Shown here: in pieces, positions 51,762 through 62,191 of the stretch
Layout: each line of letters begins with the position of its first letter
Numbering within the stretch: position 1 is the stretch's first letter
Origin: Pseudomonadota bacterium
Lineage (GTDB): Bacteria > Pseudomonadota > Gammaproteobacteria > Pseudomonadales > Oleiphilaceae
Reading direction: 5' to 3'
DNA: 64,000 bases
Assembly: GCA_002747395.1 (NCBI GenBank)
Contig: PDPE01000026.1
Coordinates: forward strand, 124,001 to 188,000
Translations under genes and position numbers: made by a program
The notes under the pieces: model-generated
Databases searched by the model: none
What the model was told of the DNA's origin: nothing
The model's input: only the letters and a program-made list of their open reading frames with translations

Positions 51762-53822
51762 ATGAAAAGTAAATCTGGAAAGTATAATGCAGGCCAGGAT
51801 AATAATACCCCCCTGATTGTGTTGGGTTTTATTTTTGCTGTGCTGTTTATCTTATTGATCGCGACTATCTATGTTATTGACCGGGATAGCAAGTACGATA
51901 ATGAGTATATTAATTATGCCAGTGAGCTTCGGGTACTTTCGCAGGAGATTGCAAAAAATGCAACGGAAGCGGCGGGTGGCAAGCAGGCAGCGTTCCAGGA
52001 ATTGAGTCGATCCCGGGATGATTTTTCCAGGCTTTGGGGCTGGATTGTCAATGGTCGCCAGGAAACCGGGCTTCCGCCAAGCCAGATAGCTCCGTCCAGT
52101 GGAGTCGAGAAGCTCTGGCGCGGCGTAAAAAATAACGCGGACCAGATACTTGAAGCCAGGGAAGTGGTACTTTCCCTTCACCTGGTTGCTGAAACACTGA
52201 ATGAAACCATCCCCCAAATGCAGGTTGAATATGAAGAGGTGATTGATATTCTTCTTGAAATCGGTGCTCCTGCCGAGCAGATTTCGGTCGCGGAACGGCA
52301 GCAGTTGCGGGTAGAGCGGATTGTAAGAACGATAAACGATGTATTGACCGGAGACGATAATGCGGTATTGGCGGCCGACCGTTTCGGACGTGATGCCAAA
52401 CTGTTCGGGCGAGTGCTTGCAGGGATGGTTGAAGGTAATGATGTGATGGGTATTGCCAAAGTCAAGGATGAAGATGCTATTTTGGGGCTTGAAGCCATCG
52501 CTCAGGATTTTGAGTTTGTGAACGAAAACGTGGACAAGATTTTGGAGTCCTCTCCCGAGCTGTTTAACGTGCGTTCTGCGGCAGACAACATATTTGTCAG
52601 TTCCCAGGGGCTGAAGGAAGAAACGACTACACTGGCCAGTCTGATGCAGTCTCGCACAGATACCCGGTTCTTCAATACCACCACATTGGGCGGCATTGTT
52701 GTAGCCATCTTTGTTGTTGTGCTGTTAATTGGTGGCATCCTGGTCATGCAGGGGCAGGCTCGCCTGAGGCAGACCACTGAACAGAATGAACAGAACCAGA
52801 ATGCGATCCTTCGGTTACTGGATGAACTGGCCGACCTGGCAGACGGTGACCTGACCACCGAGGCGACAGTCACCGAGGACTTTACGGGAGCCATTGCAGA
52901 CTCCATCAACTTTGCGATCGACCAGATGCGTGGCCTGGTAAAAGCCATTCGGGATACCGCTGTCCAGGTTGCGGCAGCGGCCCAGGAAACCCAGGCGACG
53001 GCAATGCATCTTGCAGATGCCTCTGAACACCAGGCCCAGGAAATTGCGGGTGCCTCCGCAGCGGTAAATGAAATGGCTGTTTCGATTGATCAGGTCTCCT
53101 CTAACGCCGCTGAATCCTCTGCGGTTGCGGAAAGATCGGTTGCCATTGCGAAGAAAGGTGCCGAGGTGGTGCAAAATACCATTCGGGGCATGGACACGAT
53201 TCGTGAACAGATTCAGGAAACTGCCAAGAGAATCAAGCGATTGGGTGAATCCTCCCAGGAAATCGGGGATATCGTATCCCTGATTAACGATATCGCAGAT
53301 CAGACCAACATTCTTTCTCTTAACGCAGCAATACAGGCATCGATGGCTGGTGATGCCGGCCGCGGTTTCGCGGTGGTTGCGGACGAGGTACAGCGATTGG
53401 CTGAACGATCATCTGCTGCGACGAAGCAGATAGAAGCGCTGGTTAAAACGATTCAGAGCGATACCAACGAGGCGGTTATCTCGATGGAGCACACTACCGC
53501 TGAAGTGGTGAGAGGGGCGCGACTGGCCCAGGATGCCGGTGTCGCCCTGGAAGAAATCGAAAACGTTTCGATGAATCTTGCGGACCTGATCCAGAACATT
53601 TCCAACGCGGCAAGACAGCAGTCGTCCTCTGCGGGCCATATTTCCAACACGATGAATGTTATTCAGGAAATTACATCCCAGACTTCTGCCGGTACCAACG
53701 CGACGGCCAGATCGATTGGAAATCTGGCCGAAATGGCCAATCAGCTTCGAAACTCGGTGGCGGGCTTCAAACTTCCGGAAGAGGGTGATGAGCAAGAGGC
53801 TGGCAGGGTATCCCAGAGTTGA
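51762..53822 (+). CDS. pilJ: Methyl-accepting chemotaxis-like protein PilJ
   Basis: Transmembrane receptor of 686 aa that feeds the Pil-Chp kinase. Helices lie near 15-38 (PLIVLGFIFAVLFILLIATI) and 305-330, enclosing a periplasmic region with two PilJ-type helical bundles (ELRVLSQEIAKNATEAAGG). A HAMP domain and the signalling hairpin follow (ADQTNILSLNAAIQASMAGD, AGRGFAVVADEVQRLAERS). GGGAG precedes the ATG. In Pseudomonas PilJ senses pilin or surface contact. Confidence 0.96.
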   Translation: MKSKSGKYNAGQDNNTPLIVLGFIFAVLFILLIATIYVIDRDSKYDNEYINYASELRVLSQEIAKNATEAAGGKQAAFQELSRSRDDFSRLWGWIVNGRQETGLPPSQIAPSSGVEKLWRGVKNNADQILEAREVVLSLHLVAETLNETIPQMQVEYEEVIDILLEIGAPAEQISVAERQQLRVERIVRTINDVLTGDDNAVLAADRFGRDAKLFGRVLAGMVEGNDVMGIAKVKDEDAILGLEAIAQDFEFVNENVDKILESSPELFNVRSAADNIFVSSQGLKEETTTLASLMQSRTDTRFFNTTTLGGIVVAIFVVVLLIGGILVMQGQARLRQTTEQNEQNQNAILRLLDELADLADGDLTTEATVTEDFTGAIADSINFAIDQMRGLVKAIRDTAVQVAAAAQETQATAMHLADASEHQAQEIAGASAAVNEMAVSIDQVSSNAAESSAVAERSVAIAKKGAEVVQNTIRGMDTIREQIQETAKRIKRLGESSQEIGDIVSLINDIADQTNILSLNAAIQASMAGDAGRGFAVVADEVQRLAERSSAATKQIEALVKTIQSDTNEAVISMEHTTAEVVRGARLAQDAGVALEEIENVSMNLADLIQNISNAARQQSSSAGHISNTMNVIQEITSQTSAGTNATARSIGNLAEMANQLRNSVAGFKLPEEGDEQEAGRVSQS

Positions 53823-53867
53823 TTGATTAAATGAATAATGGTCTTTTGAAGCTATTGATCATGCTTA

Positions 53868-53885
53868 ACCCGGTTTGAACCGGGT
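53868..53885. repeat. Perfect hairpin just before pilK
   Basis: ACCCGGTT and AACCGGGT with a 2-base centre lie 11 nt upstream of the pilK start, in the ribosome-site region. It lacks a T-run, so regulation of pilK translation or mRNA processing is more likely than termination. Confidence 0.55.
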
Positions 53886-53896
53886 CGTGGAAACAG

Positions 53897-54781
53897 ATGT
53901 CTGAAAAACCGGACTTGACGCAAGCAGGCTCGTGGTCGTTACAAAGAACGCCGGAAATGGAAGAGGCCTTGTTCAAGCAGTGGCAGGCCATGTTGGAAGA
54001 TCGAATCGGGTTGAGTCTTCCGGTACACAGGAAAGTTTTTTTACAGACTAATCTGTATGCCAGAATGAGAGAAATAGGATGCGCCAGCTACCGGGAGTAC
54101 CTTGACAAGGTTCGGTTTGGCAAGGCGGGTATGATCGAATGGTTGACCCTGGTAGACAGACTGACAGTTCAGGAGACCCGGTTTTACCGGGATCCTGACG
54201 CTATGGGTATGGTGAGGCGATATGTGCTTGATCGACCCAAAGCCTTGCTGGAAACGCACCCGCTGGCAGTTTGGAGTGTCGGGTGCTCTTCAGGTGAGGA
54301 AGCGTATTCGCTTGCCATGGTGTTAAACGAATGCGTTAAAGAACTTGGTATCGTAAACTACTTTGGCGTAACGGGAACAGATATCAGCAAGCCCGCGCTG
54401 AAAAAAGCCAGGCAGGGAAGGTACCCGCCAGGGAAACTGGTTACTCTGGATGATGAGTTGAAGGAAAAATACTTTACTGCTCACAAAAAGGAAAGCCTCT
54501 ATCAGATACGGCAGGAGATAAAAAAACGCGTTTGCTTCGCCAGAGTGAATATTTTGGAACTGGATTTGGCCCCCCTGGGTGGGATGGATATCATTTATTG
54601 CCAGAACGTGTTGATTTATTTCAGGAAATCGCGAAGAAAAGAAATATTGACACAGCTTGCAAAGAAACTGGAGCCAGGTGGATTGCTAGTTTTGGGGCTG
54701 GGTGAAATCGTTGATTTTAATTTGCCTGGCCTGGAAAGAATAAAGAACGACAAAGTGCTGGCGTTCAAACGCAAGCTGTAA
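53897..54781 (+). CDS. pilK: CheR-family methyltransferase PilK
   Basis: SAM-dependent methyltransferase of 294 aa that should methylate glutamates of PilJ. Motifs include LTVQETRFYRDPDAM, the SAM-binding VWSVGCSSGEEAYSLAMVL, GTDISKPALKKARQGRYP and DIIYCQNVLIYF. ChpB nearby is the opposing methylesterase. The start is next to a hairpin that could limit its expression. Confidence 0.95.
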   Translation: MSEKPDLTQAGSWSLQRTPEMEEALFKQWQAMLEDRIGLSLPVHRKVFLQTNLYARMREIGCASYREYLDKVRFGKAGMIEWLTLVDRLTVQETRFYRDPDAMGMVRRYVLDRPKALLETHPLAVWSVGCSSGEEAYSLAMVLNECVKELGIVNYFGVTGTDISKPALKKARQGRYPPGKLVTLDDELKEKYFTAHKKESLYQIRQEIKKRVCFARVNILELDLAPLGGMDIIYCQNVLIYFRKSRRKEILTQLAKKLEPGGLLVLGLGEIVDFNLPGLERIKNDKVLAFKRKL

Positions 54782-54806
54782 AAGTAACAGACCGACTGGA
54801 GAAGTT

Positions 54807-57800
54807 ATGGGGAATGACCATGACTATGTTGCCCTTGAGTGGGTTAGAGGCGAAATGGACGAAACGTTGCACCAGGCGCGCCAGGCCCTGGAAACGTTCG
54901 CAGATAACAGAGATGATACCGCCCAGATAAGATTTTGCCTCAACTATATACATCAGGTTCACGGCACGCTGCAAATGGTCGAATTCTACGGTGCAGCCTT
55001 GCTCGCCGAAGAAATGGAGAAGTTGGCGGAAAGCCTGATGAACAAGCGTATAGAACGCGTCTCTGATGCGATTTCTGTACTGATGCAAGCCATACTGACA
55101 CTTCCCGAGTATCTGGATCATCTGACGGCCGGTCGCAAGGATGTGCCCGTAGTTCTTTTGCCTGTTCTGAATGACCTCCGCGCCTGTCGTGGCGAAAGCC
55201 TGCTTTCCGACAGCTCGCTTTTTACTCCCAATCTGACTCCTGCCCGACTGAAAGCGCCGGACTTTGTTCGTCACAGACTGCAAGAGCCGAAGATGGTGGA
55301 GCATCTTAAAAAGCTCCGGAAAATGTATCGGGCAGCCTTGCTTGGCATAAAAAAAGAAAGAAAGGTTGATGATAACCTTAGCTATCTGCAGAAAGTGACC
55401 CGGCGCCTGGAAAAAATTGGTCAGCATACTGCGCATGCCGAGTTTTGGGCTGCGGCAACGGCATTGCTTGAGATGTTGTCGGCGCATGAAATTGCCATGA
55501 CCAGTGCAATCAAAAAACTGATTGTCGATATCGAGCACGAACTCAAGGTGTTCTATGATGATCGGGACGAAGTGCTGACCAGACCGGTCAATGAGGATCT
55601 TCTAAAAAATATCCTGTTTTATATTGCCAAATCGGAGTCTGGTCTGGCCGGGCCAAATGCGATCAGGGAGCGTTTCAGTCTGGGTCGTGCCCTGTCTACC
55701 CGGGAAGAAATAGAAGCGGAGCTCGGCAGGGACATGGGGCCGGGAAAAGACACCATTGCCTCCGTAACCAGGAATATTTTTGATGAGCTGGCCAGAATCA
55801 AGGATCAGCTGGATTTATATGTGCGCAGTCGCTCTCGTGAGGTGACAGACCTTGAAGAAATCTTGCCAGGACTGCATCAAATCAGCAATACGATCACCAT
55901 TTTGGGGCTTACCTCACCCAGGCAGGTGATCGATGAACAGATAGCACTGATAGAGAAGCATCTGCAAGAAAAGGATGCACCCGCTGACACTGTCATTATG
56001 GATATTGCCGGAGCCCTGCTTTATGTTGAAGGGTCGCTGGCCGGCCTTTCTGTTGAAAGAAAAGGCATAAGACGCCGGAACACCGGCGATACGGCTTCCG
56101 GGAAAACGGGTGACCGGAAAATACCTGCCTATCCCGGTCATATCGAGCAGGCAGACGATGCCCTGCTCAGGGAGGTTCGCAACGGCCTGGAGCAGGCCAA
56201 AAACTGCATCGTAAACTACTCTGCGACCAATTGGGACAAATCAGAAATAGAGGATGCCCCGGGCATACTTGCAACTGTCAAGGGTGGCCTGCAGATTATA
56301 CCGCTTGAAGAAGCCGCAGCTCTGGTCGATTCGTGCAATCGGTTTGTTACCAGGGCGCTGCTCCAAAGCAAACAGCCTCCGAGCATGAAACAGCTGGAAA
56401 CGCTCGCTGATGCGGTTACAGGTATTGAATACTACCTTGAGCGATTGGCGGCAGGCAGCCAGGATAACAGCATGATCCTGCAGGTGGCGGAAGAAAGTGT
56501 CAAATTGCTCGGCTTCCCGGTTGGTGCCGAGGAAACCTGGCAGCCGGTTACGGCAGAGCAGGACGAAGGCGCCATGATAGAGCCCGCTGTGATAGAGGCA
56601 ATGTCCGCCGACAAGGCCAGCGATGATGAACTCATAGACAATGAGATTATTGAAATATTCCTCGAAGAGACCGAGGAAGTGCTGGGTGCGGTGAATGAGG
56701 CCTATCCGGTATTCAGAGATACGCCGGAAGATTCTTATGCACTGACTGAATTGCGCCGGTTATTCCATACCCTGAAAGGAAGCGGGCGGCTTGTCGGGGC
56801 TACCACATTGGGTGAACTGGCCTGGGCGATTGAAAATATGCTCAACCGGGTGATAGATCAAACCATTGCACCCGGCAAGGAAATGTTTGAACTGCTGGAG
56901 CGGGTAATACAGCGTTTGCCTGATGTGATTGACGCATTCAAGGTGAAAAAAACGGGCCCTGATATCGCAGCATACGTTTCTGCTGCTGAAGCAATAGCAA
57001 ATGACAAGAAGTCGAGGCAGGAGGTTGAGGAAACCGAGGTTGACCTGCGGGCTGCCCGGATTATCAGAGAATCCGAGGGCGAGGCATTTCAGGAGCCGGA
57101 AGACGGCATTCTGTCCCGGCCGGAAGAAGATATCCGGCCAGACGATGTTGGTCAGCCGGAAGATCGTGGTCAGCCGGAAGATGTTGGTCAGCCGGAAGAT
57201 GATCTGGTGGATGAGGAAATCATAGAGATATTCCTCGAAGAATCGGAAGAAGTGCTCGGTGTCGTGCATGAGCAATTGCCGGTTTATCTCGCCGATTACG
57301 ATAACCGGGAGGCCCTTGCCGAGGTGAGGCGCAGTTTTCATACACTGAAAGGCAGTGGCAGGATGGTGCATGCAACCTTCGTGGGAGAGTTGTCCTGGTC
57401 AATTGAAAACATGCTCAACAAGGTTATTGATGGCGCGGTACACATGAGCCCGGATATCGCCGAGCTGGTTCAAAAAGTCGTCGCCATTTTGCCCGATCTG
57501 ATTGATGATTATAAAAATCATCGCAGGCCATCCCACGATACATCAATCTATGAAAAACAGGCCGAGGCGCTGGCAAGAGGAGAGCCGGTCGCTCCATTGG
57601 CCACCGTTGTTGCAACAGAATCGTCGGATTCGGGCACAGTTCGGCAAACCGCCGGCACTCCTGAGGCTTCCGGTCTGCCCGAGGATGCAGGCCTTCTGAT
57701 TGACCCCGTGTTGCTGGATATTTTTGAAACCGAAACGCTGACTCATTTGTCGTCTCTCAATGAATTTGTCAATGATTTCTATAAGGCAGGGAAGCCGATC

Positions 57801-60800
57801 CCGCTTACCGACGAGGTTTCCAGAGCCTTGCATACGTTGAAAGGCAGTGCCAATACGGCAAGTATTGAACCGATTGCCAAAGTCGTCGTTCCTTTCGAAA
57901 AGTTTGCAAAAGATGCTCGCGCCTGTTCTGTTTTGGCAGATCAGTCGATTATTGACATTTTACAGGTCTTTATCGAGTTTATTGAACAAGGCCTGAAACA
58001 GATTAAAACCACTCCTCAGCTTGAATTGCCTGGAACCCGGGATTTCCTCAAAGACCTTGCCGCAGTGCAACTGGAAAAACTGTCCGATTACCCGGGCGAT
58101 TTCGAATTTTCCGAATCCGGCAAACCGGATCCACAGCTGATTGGTATCTTTTTGACGGAAGGGATGGATGTTCTGTTTGATGCCGAGAAAATTCTGCATC
58201 ACTGGAAAGGAGATCCGGTACCGGGTGAAGAGTTGGAAAAACTTGTTGCGGAACTGAAAACCCTGGCTGATGGTGCCGAAGTTGCGCAATTGACCGATGT
58301 TGCCGAATTGTGTCACGCCCTGGAGCGGGCTTATGAGCACGCCAGAGATGAATCATTCGCAAAAGATGATTATTTCTTGCGGACTGTCATTGACGGACAT
58401 GAAACACTGCTTGTTCAAATGGATCAGGTTGCTGCAGGTCTGGCAACCCACCCTGATACGGAATTGCTGCAACGACTGGCCGGGTTGGCGTCAGAGCGGT
58501 CGGGCCGGGTATCCCCGCCTGAAAGTGATGTCACCCTTGATCCCGAACTGATCGACATCTTCCTGGAGGAGGCGGAGGAGATCATTGTCAACAGTGCCGA
58601 TTTGCTGAATGACTGGGAAAGCAGACCTGGTGATACCGGATTGGTAAAAGAGTTGCGAAGAGAGCTGCATACCCTTAAGGGCGGTGCCCGAATGGCCGAG
58701 ATTACCCCGATTGGTGATCTTGCCCACGAGATGGAAAATATTTTTGAATACATTGCCGATGGCAGTGTGATCGCCTCGGAAAGACTGGTCAGTCTGGCCT
58801 TGCGTTGCCATGATGAGCTGTCCTCGATGGTTGACATGGTGGCCTCGTCCAATGCCGTTAAATCTGCGCCGGGTCTTATAGCCGAGCTGCAGCAGGTGCT
58901 GGCGGCAGAACAGGCAGCGGTTGAAAAAACCGAAACTGACGATCTGCCTGTGCCTGAGGGTTCTGAGCCGTTAGCAGATGAAACAGAGCCGGTTGACCCG
59001 GAATTGATCGAAATCTTCCTGGAAGAAGCAGAAGAATTAATTGATAGCACGGCCAACTCACTGCAGAACTGGACGGACAACTTTGACGATTCAGGTATCG
59101 CCAAATCACTGCAACGCGATCTGCACACACTGAAAGGTGGTGCGCGCATGGCGAATATCAAGCCGATTGGTGATTTGTCCCATGAACTGGAAACGCTTTT
59201 CCAATCTATTGCTGAAGGCCGAATCGAACCATCAGAACAGATAAAGGATCTGATGCTTGAGTGCCATGACGTGTTGGCCGGCATGGTTGATACTGTGTCT
59301 CGCAATGAGATGCCCGAACCTGCGAATCACCTGATCGAATCCATTCTGGCGCATGCAAGCCAGGGCGCTTCCGATGCGGCCAGGTCAGACTCTGTCAAGC
59401 TGTTGATCACTGATCCCGACCATGAAAATCTTATCGAGATATTTCTTGATGAGGCAGGGGAGCAGGTGGCCCATGTGGCAGACAATATCGACGTATGGAA
59501 AGCCCACCCGGATAACCTGCAGGCGGTCATTGATATTCAGAGAGCACTCGATTCATTACGAAGCAGTGCGAAAATTGCCGGCGTAGAACCCATTGATAAT
59601 CTGGTTTCTGCGATGGCTGATGCGATTGGCCAGGCACTTGAAGACAATGCGAGTGTGACCGAAGAGCTGCTGACCCTGACCTCCAGTGGAGCATCGGCAG
59701 TCGCGGACATGTTGGCCAAACTGGCAGCCTCCCAGCCTGTGCCAAGAGCCACGGAGCTGATTAATCAGATTACTACGCTCAGCCTGTCCGAAGAACGTGA
59801 TGTTTCATCGGAATCGTTATCCGCGTCTGATGAAGATACCCAGGTACTGGAAATCTTCCTCGAAGAGGCCAACGATCTTCTGGAAACGATTGACAAGCTT
59901 CTTGGTGAATGGGAAAAAGACACCGTTAACTCTTCATTCAATCAGGAGCTGCAGCGGGCCTTGCATACCCTGAAGGGTGGAGCCCGTTTATCCGGCCTGA
60001 AAGAATTGGGTGACGCCAGCCATGCCTTTGAAAGCATGCTTATCAAGTCCGCCTCGGAAAATCAGCCTTTTGAGGGCGAACTGAAGGAGAACACGCAGAA
60101 GTCCTTTGACCGGCTCACTGATTTTGTCGACGAAGTACGGGAAAGCTGGCGCCGGAAAACTGAATCCGTCAAAGAGGCTGCGCAGCCTGAACAAACCGCA
60201 GCAAGCCCGGGTCGACCTGACAACGCCGAAGCCGGACTATCCGGAGCTGACGGTGTCTCCCGAATGCCGGGCAGGCAGAAAGTACCTGACGGGGCCAGGC
60301 CGCCCAAAGCCGCACAACCCGCACCAAGACCGGCCCAGCAAGAAACGATTCGCGTCAGTGCGCCGCTGATAGACGAGCTGGTTAACCTGGCCGGTGAAAC
60401 CAGTATTGCTCGTGGCCGAATGGAAACCCAGATCAGTGACTTCAGTCATACGCTTGACGAAATGACTGCAACCATCGAACGCTTGAAAGAACAGTTGCGC
60501 CGAATGGATATCGAGACCGAGGCGCAGGTTCTGTTCAGGGTGGAAAGGGAAAACGCGGCAACAGGAACGGATTATGGCGATGACTTTGACCCGCTGGAAA
60601 TGGATCGCTATTCATCCATACAGCAGCTATCTCGTGCCTTGACCGAATCAGCTTCCGATTTGATGGATTTGAAAGAAGACCTGGCGGAAAAAACCCGTGA
60701 TGCTGAAACCTTGCTGCTACAGCAATCCAGAATCAATACGGAGCTGCAAGAAGGTTTGATGAAAACCCGGATGATCCCGTTTTCATCCATGGTGCCAAGG

Positions 60801-62177
60801 CTGCGGCGTATCGTCCGCCAGGTGAGCGGAGAGCTTGGGAAAAAAGTCCGGTTTGATGTTCATAACGCCCAGGGTGAAATGGACAGAACCGTGCTGGAAA
60901 GAATGGTCGCACCCCTTGAGCACATGCTTAGAAATGCCCTGGATCATGGTATTGAAACCAGAGAGCAACGGATTCAGGCGGGTAAACCTGAAACGGGATC
61001 CATTGATCTTTCCCTGAGCAGGGAAGGTGGCGATATTGTATTGCAGATGCAGGATGACGGCGGCGGTATCCCGGTGAATGTGATTCGCAAAAAAGCCATA
61101 GAGCGAGGCCTGCTCGATGAAAACACGCAGATTTCTGATCACGAAGTGCTCCAGTTCATTATGCAGGCAGGCTTCAGTACGGCGAAGAAAGTGACCCAGA
61201 TATCAGGGCGTGGTGTCGGGATGGATGTGGTTTCCAGCGAAATCAAACAGTTGGGTGGCCAGATTTCCATTGCCTCCGAGGTTGGCACAGGAACCACTTT
61301 TACCGTGCGCCTGCCTTTCACTGTTTCTGTCAATCGCGCATTGATGGTGAATACCGGGGATGACTTTTATGCGATACCCCTGAACACCATCGAGGGTATC
61401 GTAAGAGTGAGTGTTTACGAACTGGAAGAGTACTACAAGCCTGATGCGCCCATGTACGAGTACGCGGGCAAGAAATACAAGCTTCAGTACATTGGATCGC
61501 TTTTACAGAGTGATCACAAGCCCAAGTTGCAAGGTCAGCCTTTGCCATTGCCTGTTATCCTGGTTCGTGGTGGTGAGCAGTCCATGGCGCTTCAGGTAGA
61601 CGGTTTGATGGGTAGCCGGGAAATTGTCGTAAAAAGCCTGGGCGTGCAGTTCAGTTCGGTGAGAGGTGTCTCCGGGGCAACCATTCTTGGTGATGGCAGC
61701 GTTGTTGTCATTCTCGATCTGCCAGCCCTGATCCGGGCGGATCTGACTACGCAGCTGCAAACCAGGGCGGCAATCAGAGCGGTAGAACCGGTAGTCACTC
61801 AACTGATCAAGCCGACCCAGGTTCTGGTTGTTGATGACTCGGTCACAGTGAGAAAAGTAACGACACGTTTGCTGCAAAGAAACGGAATGGAAGTCATCAC
61901 TGCGAAAGACGGGGTCGATGCAGTTTCCATTTTGCAGGATAACAAACCGGATATCATGTTGCTTGATATTGAAATGCCCAGAATGGACGGTTTTGAGGTG
62001 GCGAGCTTTGTTCGTCACGATGAGGAGCTGCAGGATGTGCCCATTGTGATGATTACTTCCAGAACAGGGCAAAAACACAAAGACAGAGCGATGTCGATTG
62101 GCGTCAATGAATACCTTGGCAAGCCATTTCAGGAGAAATCACTTCTCGGTACGATTGAAAAGCTCGTGAAAAAATAA
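54807..62177 (+). CDS. chpA: ChpA: giant hybrid CheA-type kinase with multiple Hpt domains
   Basis: Chemotaxis-like kinase of 2456 aa (P. aeruginosa ChpA is 2472). Phosphotransfer-type modules with the HTLKG motif occur at His654, 845, 1009, 1288, 1440 and 1720. Degenerate copies have Asp1582 (LDSLRSSAK) and Lys1151 (LKTLADGAE) where His is expected, and an N-terminal variant reads IHQVHGTLQM near 49. A dimerisation segment starts near 1846, ATPase boxes follow (LRNALDHGIE, DDGGGIPV near 2083, ISGRGVGMDVV), then a CheW-like domain and a receiver with Asp2387 (LLDIEMPRMDG). It drives PilG/PilH. GGAG precedes ATG 54807. Confidence 0.97.
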   Translation: MGNDHDYVALEWVRGEMDETLHQARQALETFADNRDDTAQIRFCLNYIHQVHGTLQMVEFYGAALLAEEMEKLAESLMNKRIERVSDAISVLMQAILTLPEYLDHLTAGRKDVPVVLLPVLNDLRACRGESLLSDSSLFTPNLTPARLKAPDFVRHRLQEPKMVEHLKKLRKMYRAALLGIKKERKVDDNLSYLQKVTRRLEKIGQHTAHAEFWAAATALLEMLSAHEIAMTSAIKKLIVDIEHELKVFYDDRDEVLTRPVNEDLLKNILFYIAKSESGLAGPNAIRERFSLGRALSTREEIEAELGRDMGPGKDTIASVTRNIFDELARIKDQLDLYVRSRSREVTDLEEILPGLHQISNTITILGLTSPRQVIDEQIALIEKHLQEKDAPADTVIMDIAGALLYVEGSLAGLSVERKGIRRRNTGDTASGKTGDRKIPAYPGHIEQADDALLREVRNGLEQAKNCIVNYSATNWDKSEIEDAPGILATVKGGLQIIPLEEAAALVDSCNRFVTRALLQSKQPPSMKQLETLADAVTGIEYYLERLAAGSQDNSMILQVAEESVKLLGFPVGAEETWQPVTAEQDEGAMIEPAVIEAMSADKASDDELIDNEIIEIFLEETEEVLGAVNEAYPVFRDTPEDSYALTELRRLFHTLKGSGRLVGATTLGELAWAIENMLNRVIDQTIAPGKEMFELLERVIQRLPDVIDAFKVKKTGPDIAAYVSAAEAIANDKKSRQEVEETEVDLRAARIIRESEGEAFQEPEDGILSRPEEDIRPDDVGQPEDRGQPEDVGQPEDDLVDEEIIEIFLEESEEVLGVVHEQLPVYLADYDNREALAEVRRSFHTLKGSGRMVHATFVGELSWSIENMLNKVIDGAVHMSPDIAELVQKVVAILPDLIDDYKNHRRPSHDTSIYEKQAEALARGEPVAPLATVVATESSDSGTVRQTAGTPEASGLPEDAGLLIDPVLLDIFETETLTHLSSLNEFVNDFYKAGKPIPLTDEVSRALHTLKGSANTASIEPIAKVVVPFEKFAKDARACSVLADQSIIDILQVFIEFIEQGLKQIKTTPQLELPGTRDFLKDLAAVQLEKLSDYPGDFEFSESGKPDPQLIGIFLTEGMDVLFDAEKILHHWKGDPVPGEELEKLVAELKTLADGAEVAQLTDVAELCHALERAYEHARDESFAKDDYFLRTVIDGHETLLVQMDQVAAGLATHPDTELLQRLAGLASERSGRVSPPESDVTLDPELIDIFLEEAEEIIVNSADLLNDWESRPGDTGLVKELRRELHTLKGGARMAEITPIGDLAHEMENIFEYIADGSVIASERLVSLALRCHDELSSMVDMVASSNAVKSAPGLIAELQQVLAAEQAAVEKTETDDLPVPEGSEPLADETEPVDPELIEIFLEEAEELIDSTANSLQNWTDNFDDSGIAKSLQRDLHTLKGGARMANIKPIGDLSHELETLFQSIAEGRIEPSEQIKDLMLECHDVLAGMVDTVSRNEMPEPANHLIESILAHASQGASDAARSDSVKLLITDPDHENLIEIFLDEAGEQVAHVADNIDVWKAHPDNLQAVIDIQRALDSLRSSAKIAGVEPIDNLVSAMADAIGQALEDNASVTEELLTLTSSGASAVADMLAKLAASQPVPRATELINQITTLSLSEERDVSSESLSASDEDTQVLEIFLEEANDLLETIDKLLGEWEKDTVNSSFNQELQRALHTLKGGARLSGLKELGDASHAFESMLIKSASENQPFEGELKENTQKSFDRLTDFVDEVRESWRRKTESVKEAAQPEQTAASPGRPDNAEAGLSGADGVSRMPGRQKVPDGARPPKAAQPAPRPAQQETIRVSAPLIDELVNLAGETSIARGRMETQISDFSHTLDEMTATIERLKEQLRRMDIETEAQVLFRVERENAATGTDYGDDFDPLEMDRYSSIQQLSRALTESASDLMDLKEDLAEKTRDAETLLLQQSRINTELQEGLMKTRMIPFSSMVPRLRRIVRQVSGELGKKVRFDVHNAQGEMDRTVLERMVAPLEHMLRNALDHGIETREQRIQAGKPETGSIDLSLSREGGDIVLQMQDDGGGIPVNVIRKKAIERGLLDENTQISDHEVLQFIMQAGFSTAKKVTQISGRGVGMDVVSSEIKQLGGQISIASEVGTGTTFTVRLPFTVSVNRALMVNTGDDFYAIPLNTIEGIVRVSVYELEEYYKPDAPMYEYAGKKYKLQYIGSLLQSDHKPKLQGQPLPLPVILVRGGEQSMALQVDGLMGSREIVVKSLGVQFSSVRGVSGATILGDGSVVVILDLPALIRADLTTQLQTRAAIRAVEPVVTQLIKPTQVLVVDDSVTVRKVTTRLLQRNGMEVITAKDGVDAVSILQDNKPDIMLLDIEMPRMDGFEVASFVRHDEELQDVPIVMITSRTGQKHKDRAMSIGVNEYLGKPFQEKSLLGTIEKLVKK
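57144..57197 (+). repeat. Three 18-bp in-frame repeats inside chpA
   Basis: GATSKTGGTCAGCCGGAA occurs three times at 57144-57161, 57162-57179 and 57180-57197, encoding a repeated Asp-Val/Arg-Gly-Gln-Pro-Glu hexapeptide in the linker between the first and second Hpt domains. Confidence 0.85.
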
Positions 62178-62191
62178 CGCAGGTAGCGTAA

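Noticed and set aside
54765..55538. Open frame of 257 codons opposite the start of chpA
   Set aside because: Antisense shadow of ChpA and the pilK end; composition is what the reverse complement of this coding sequence gives.
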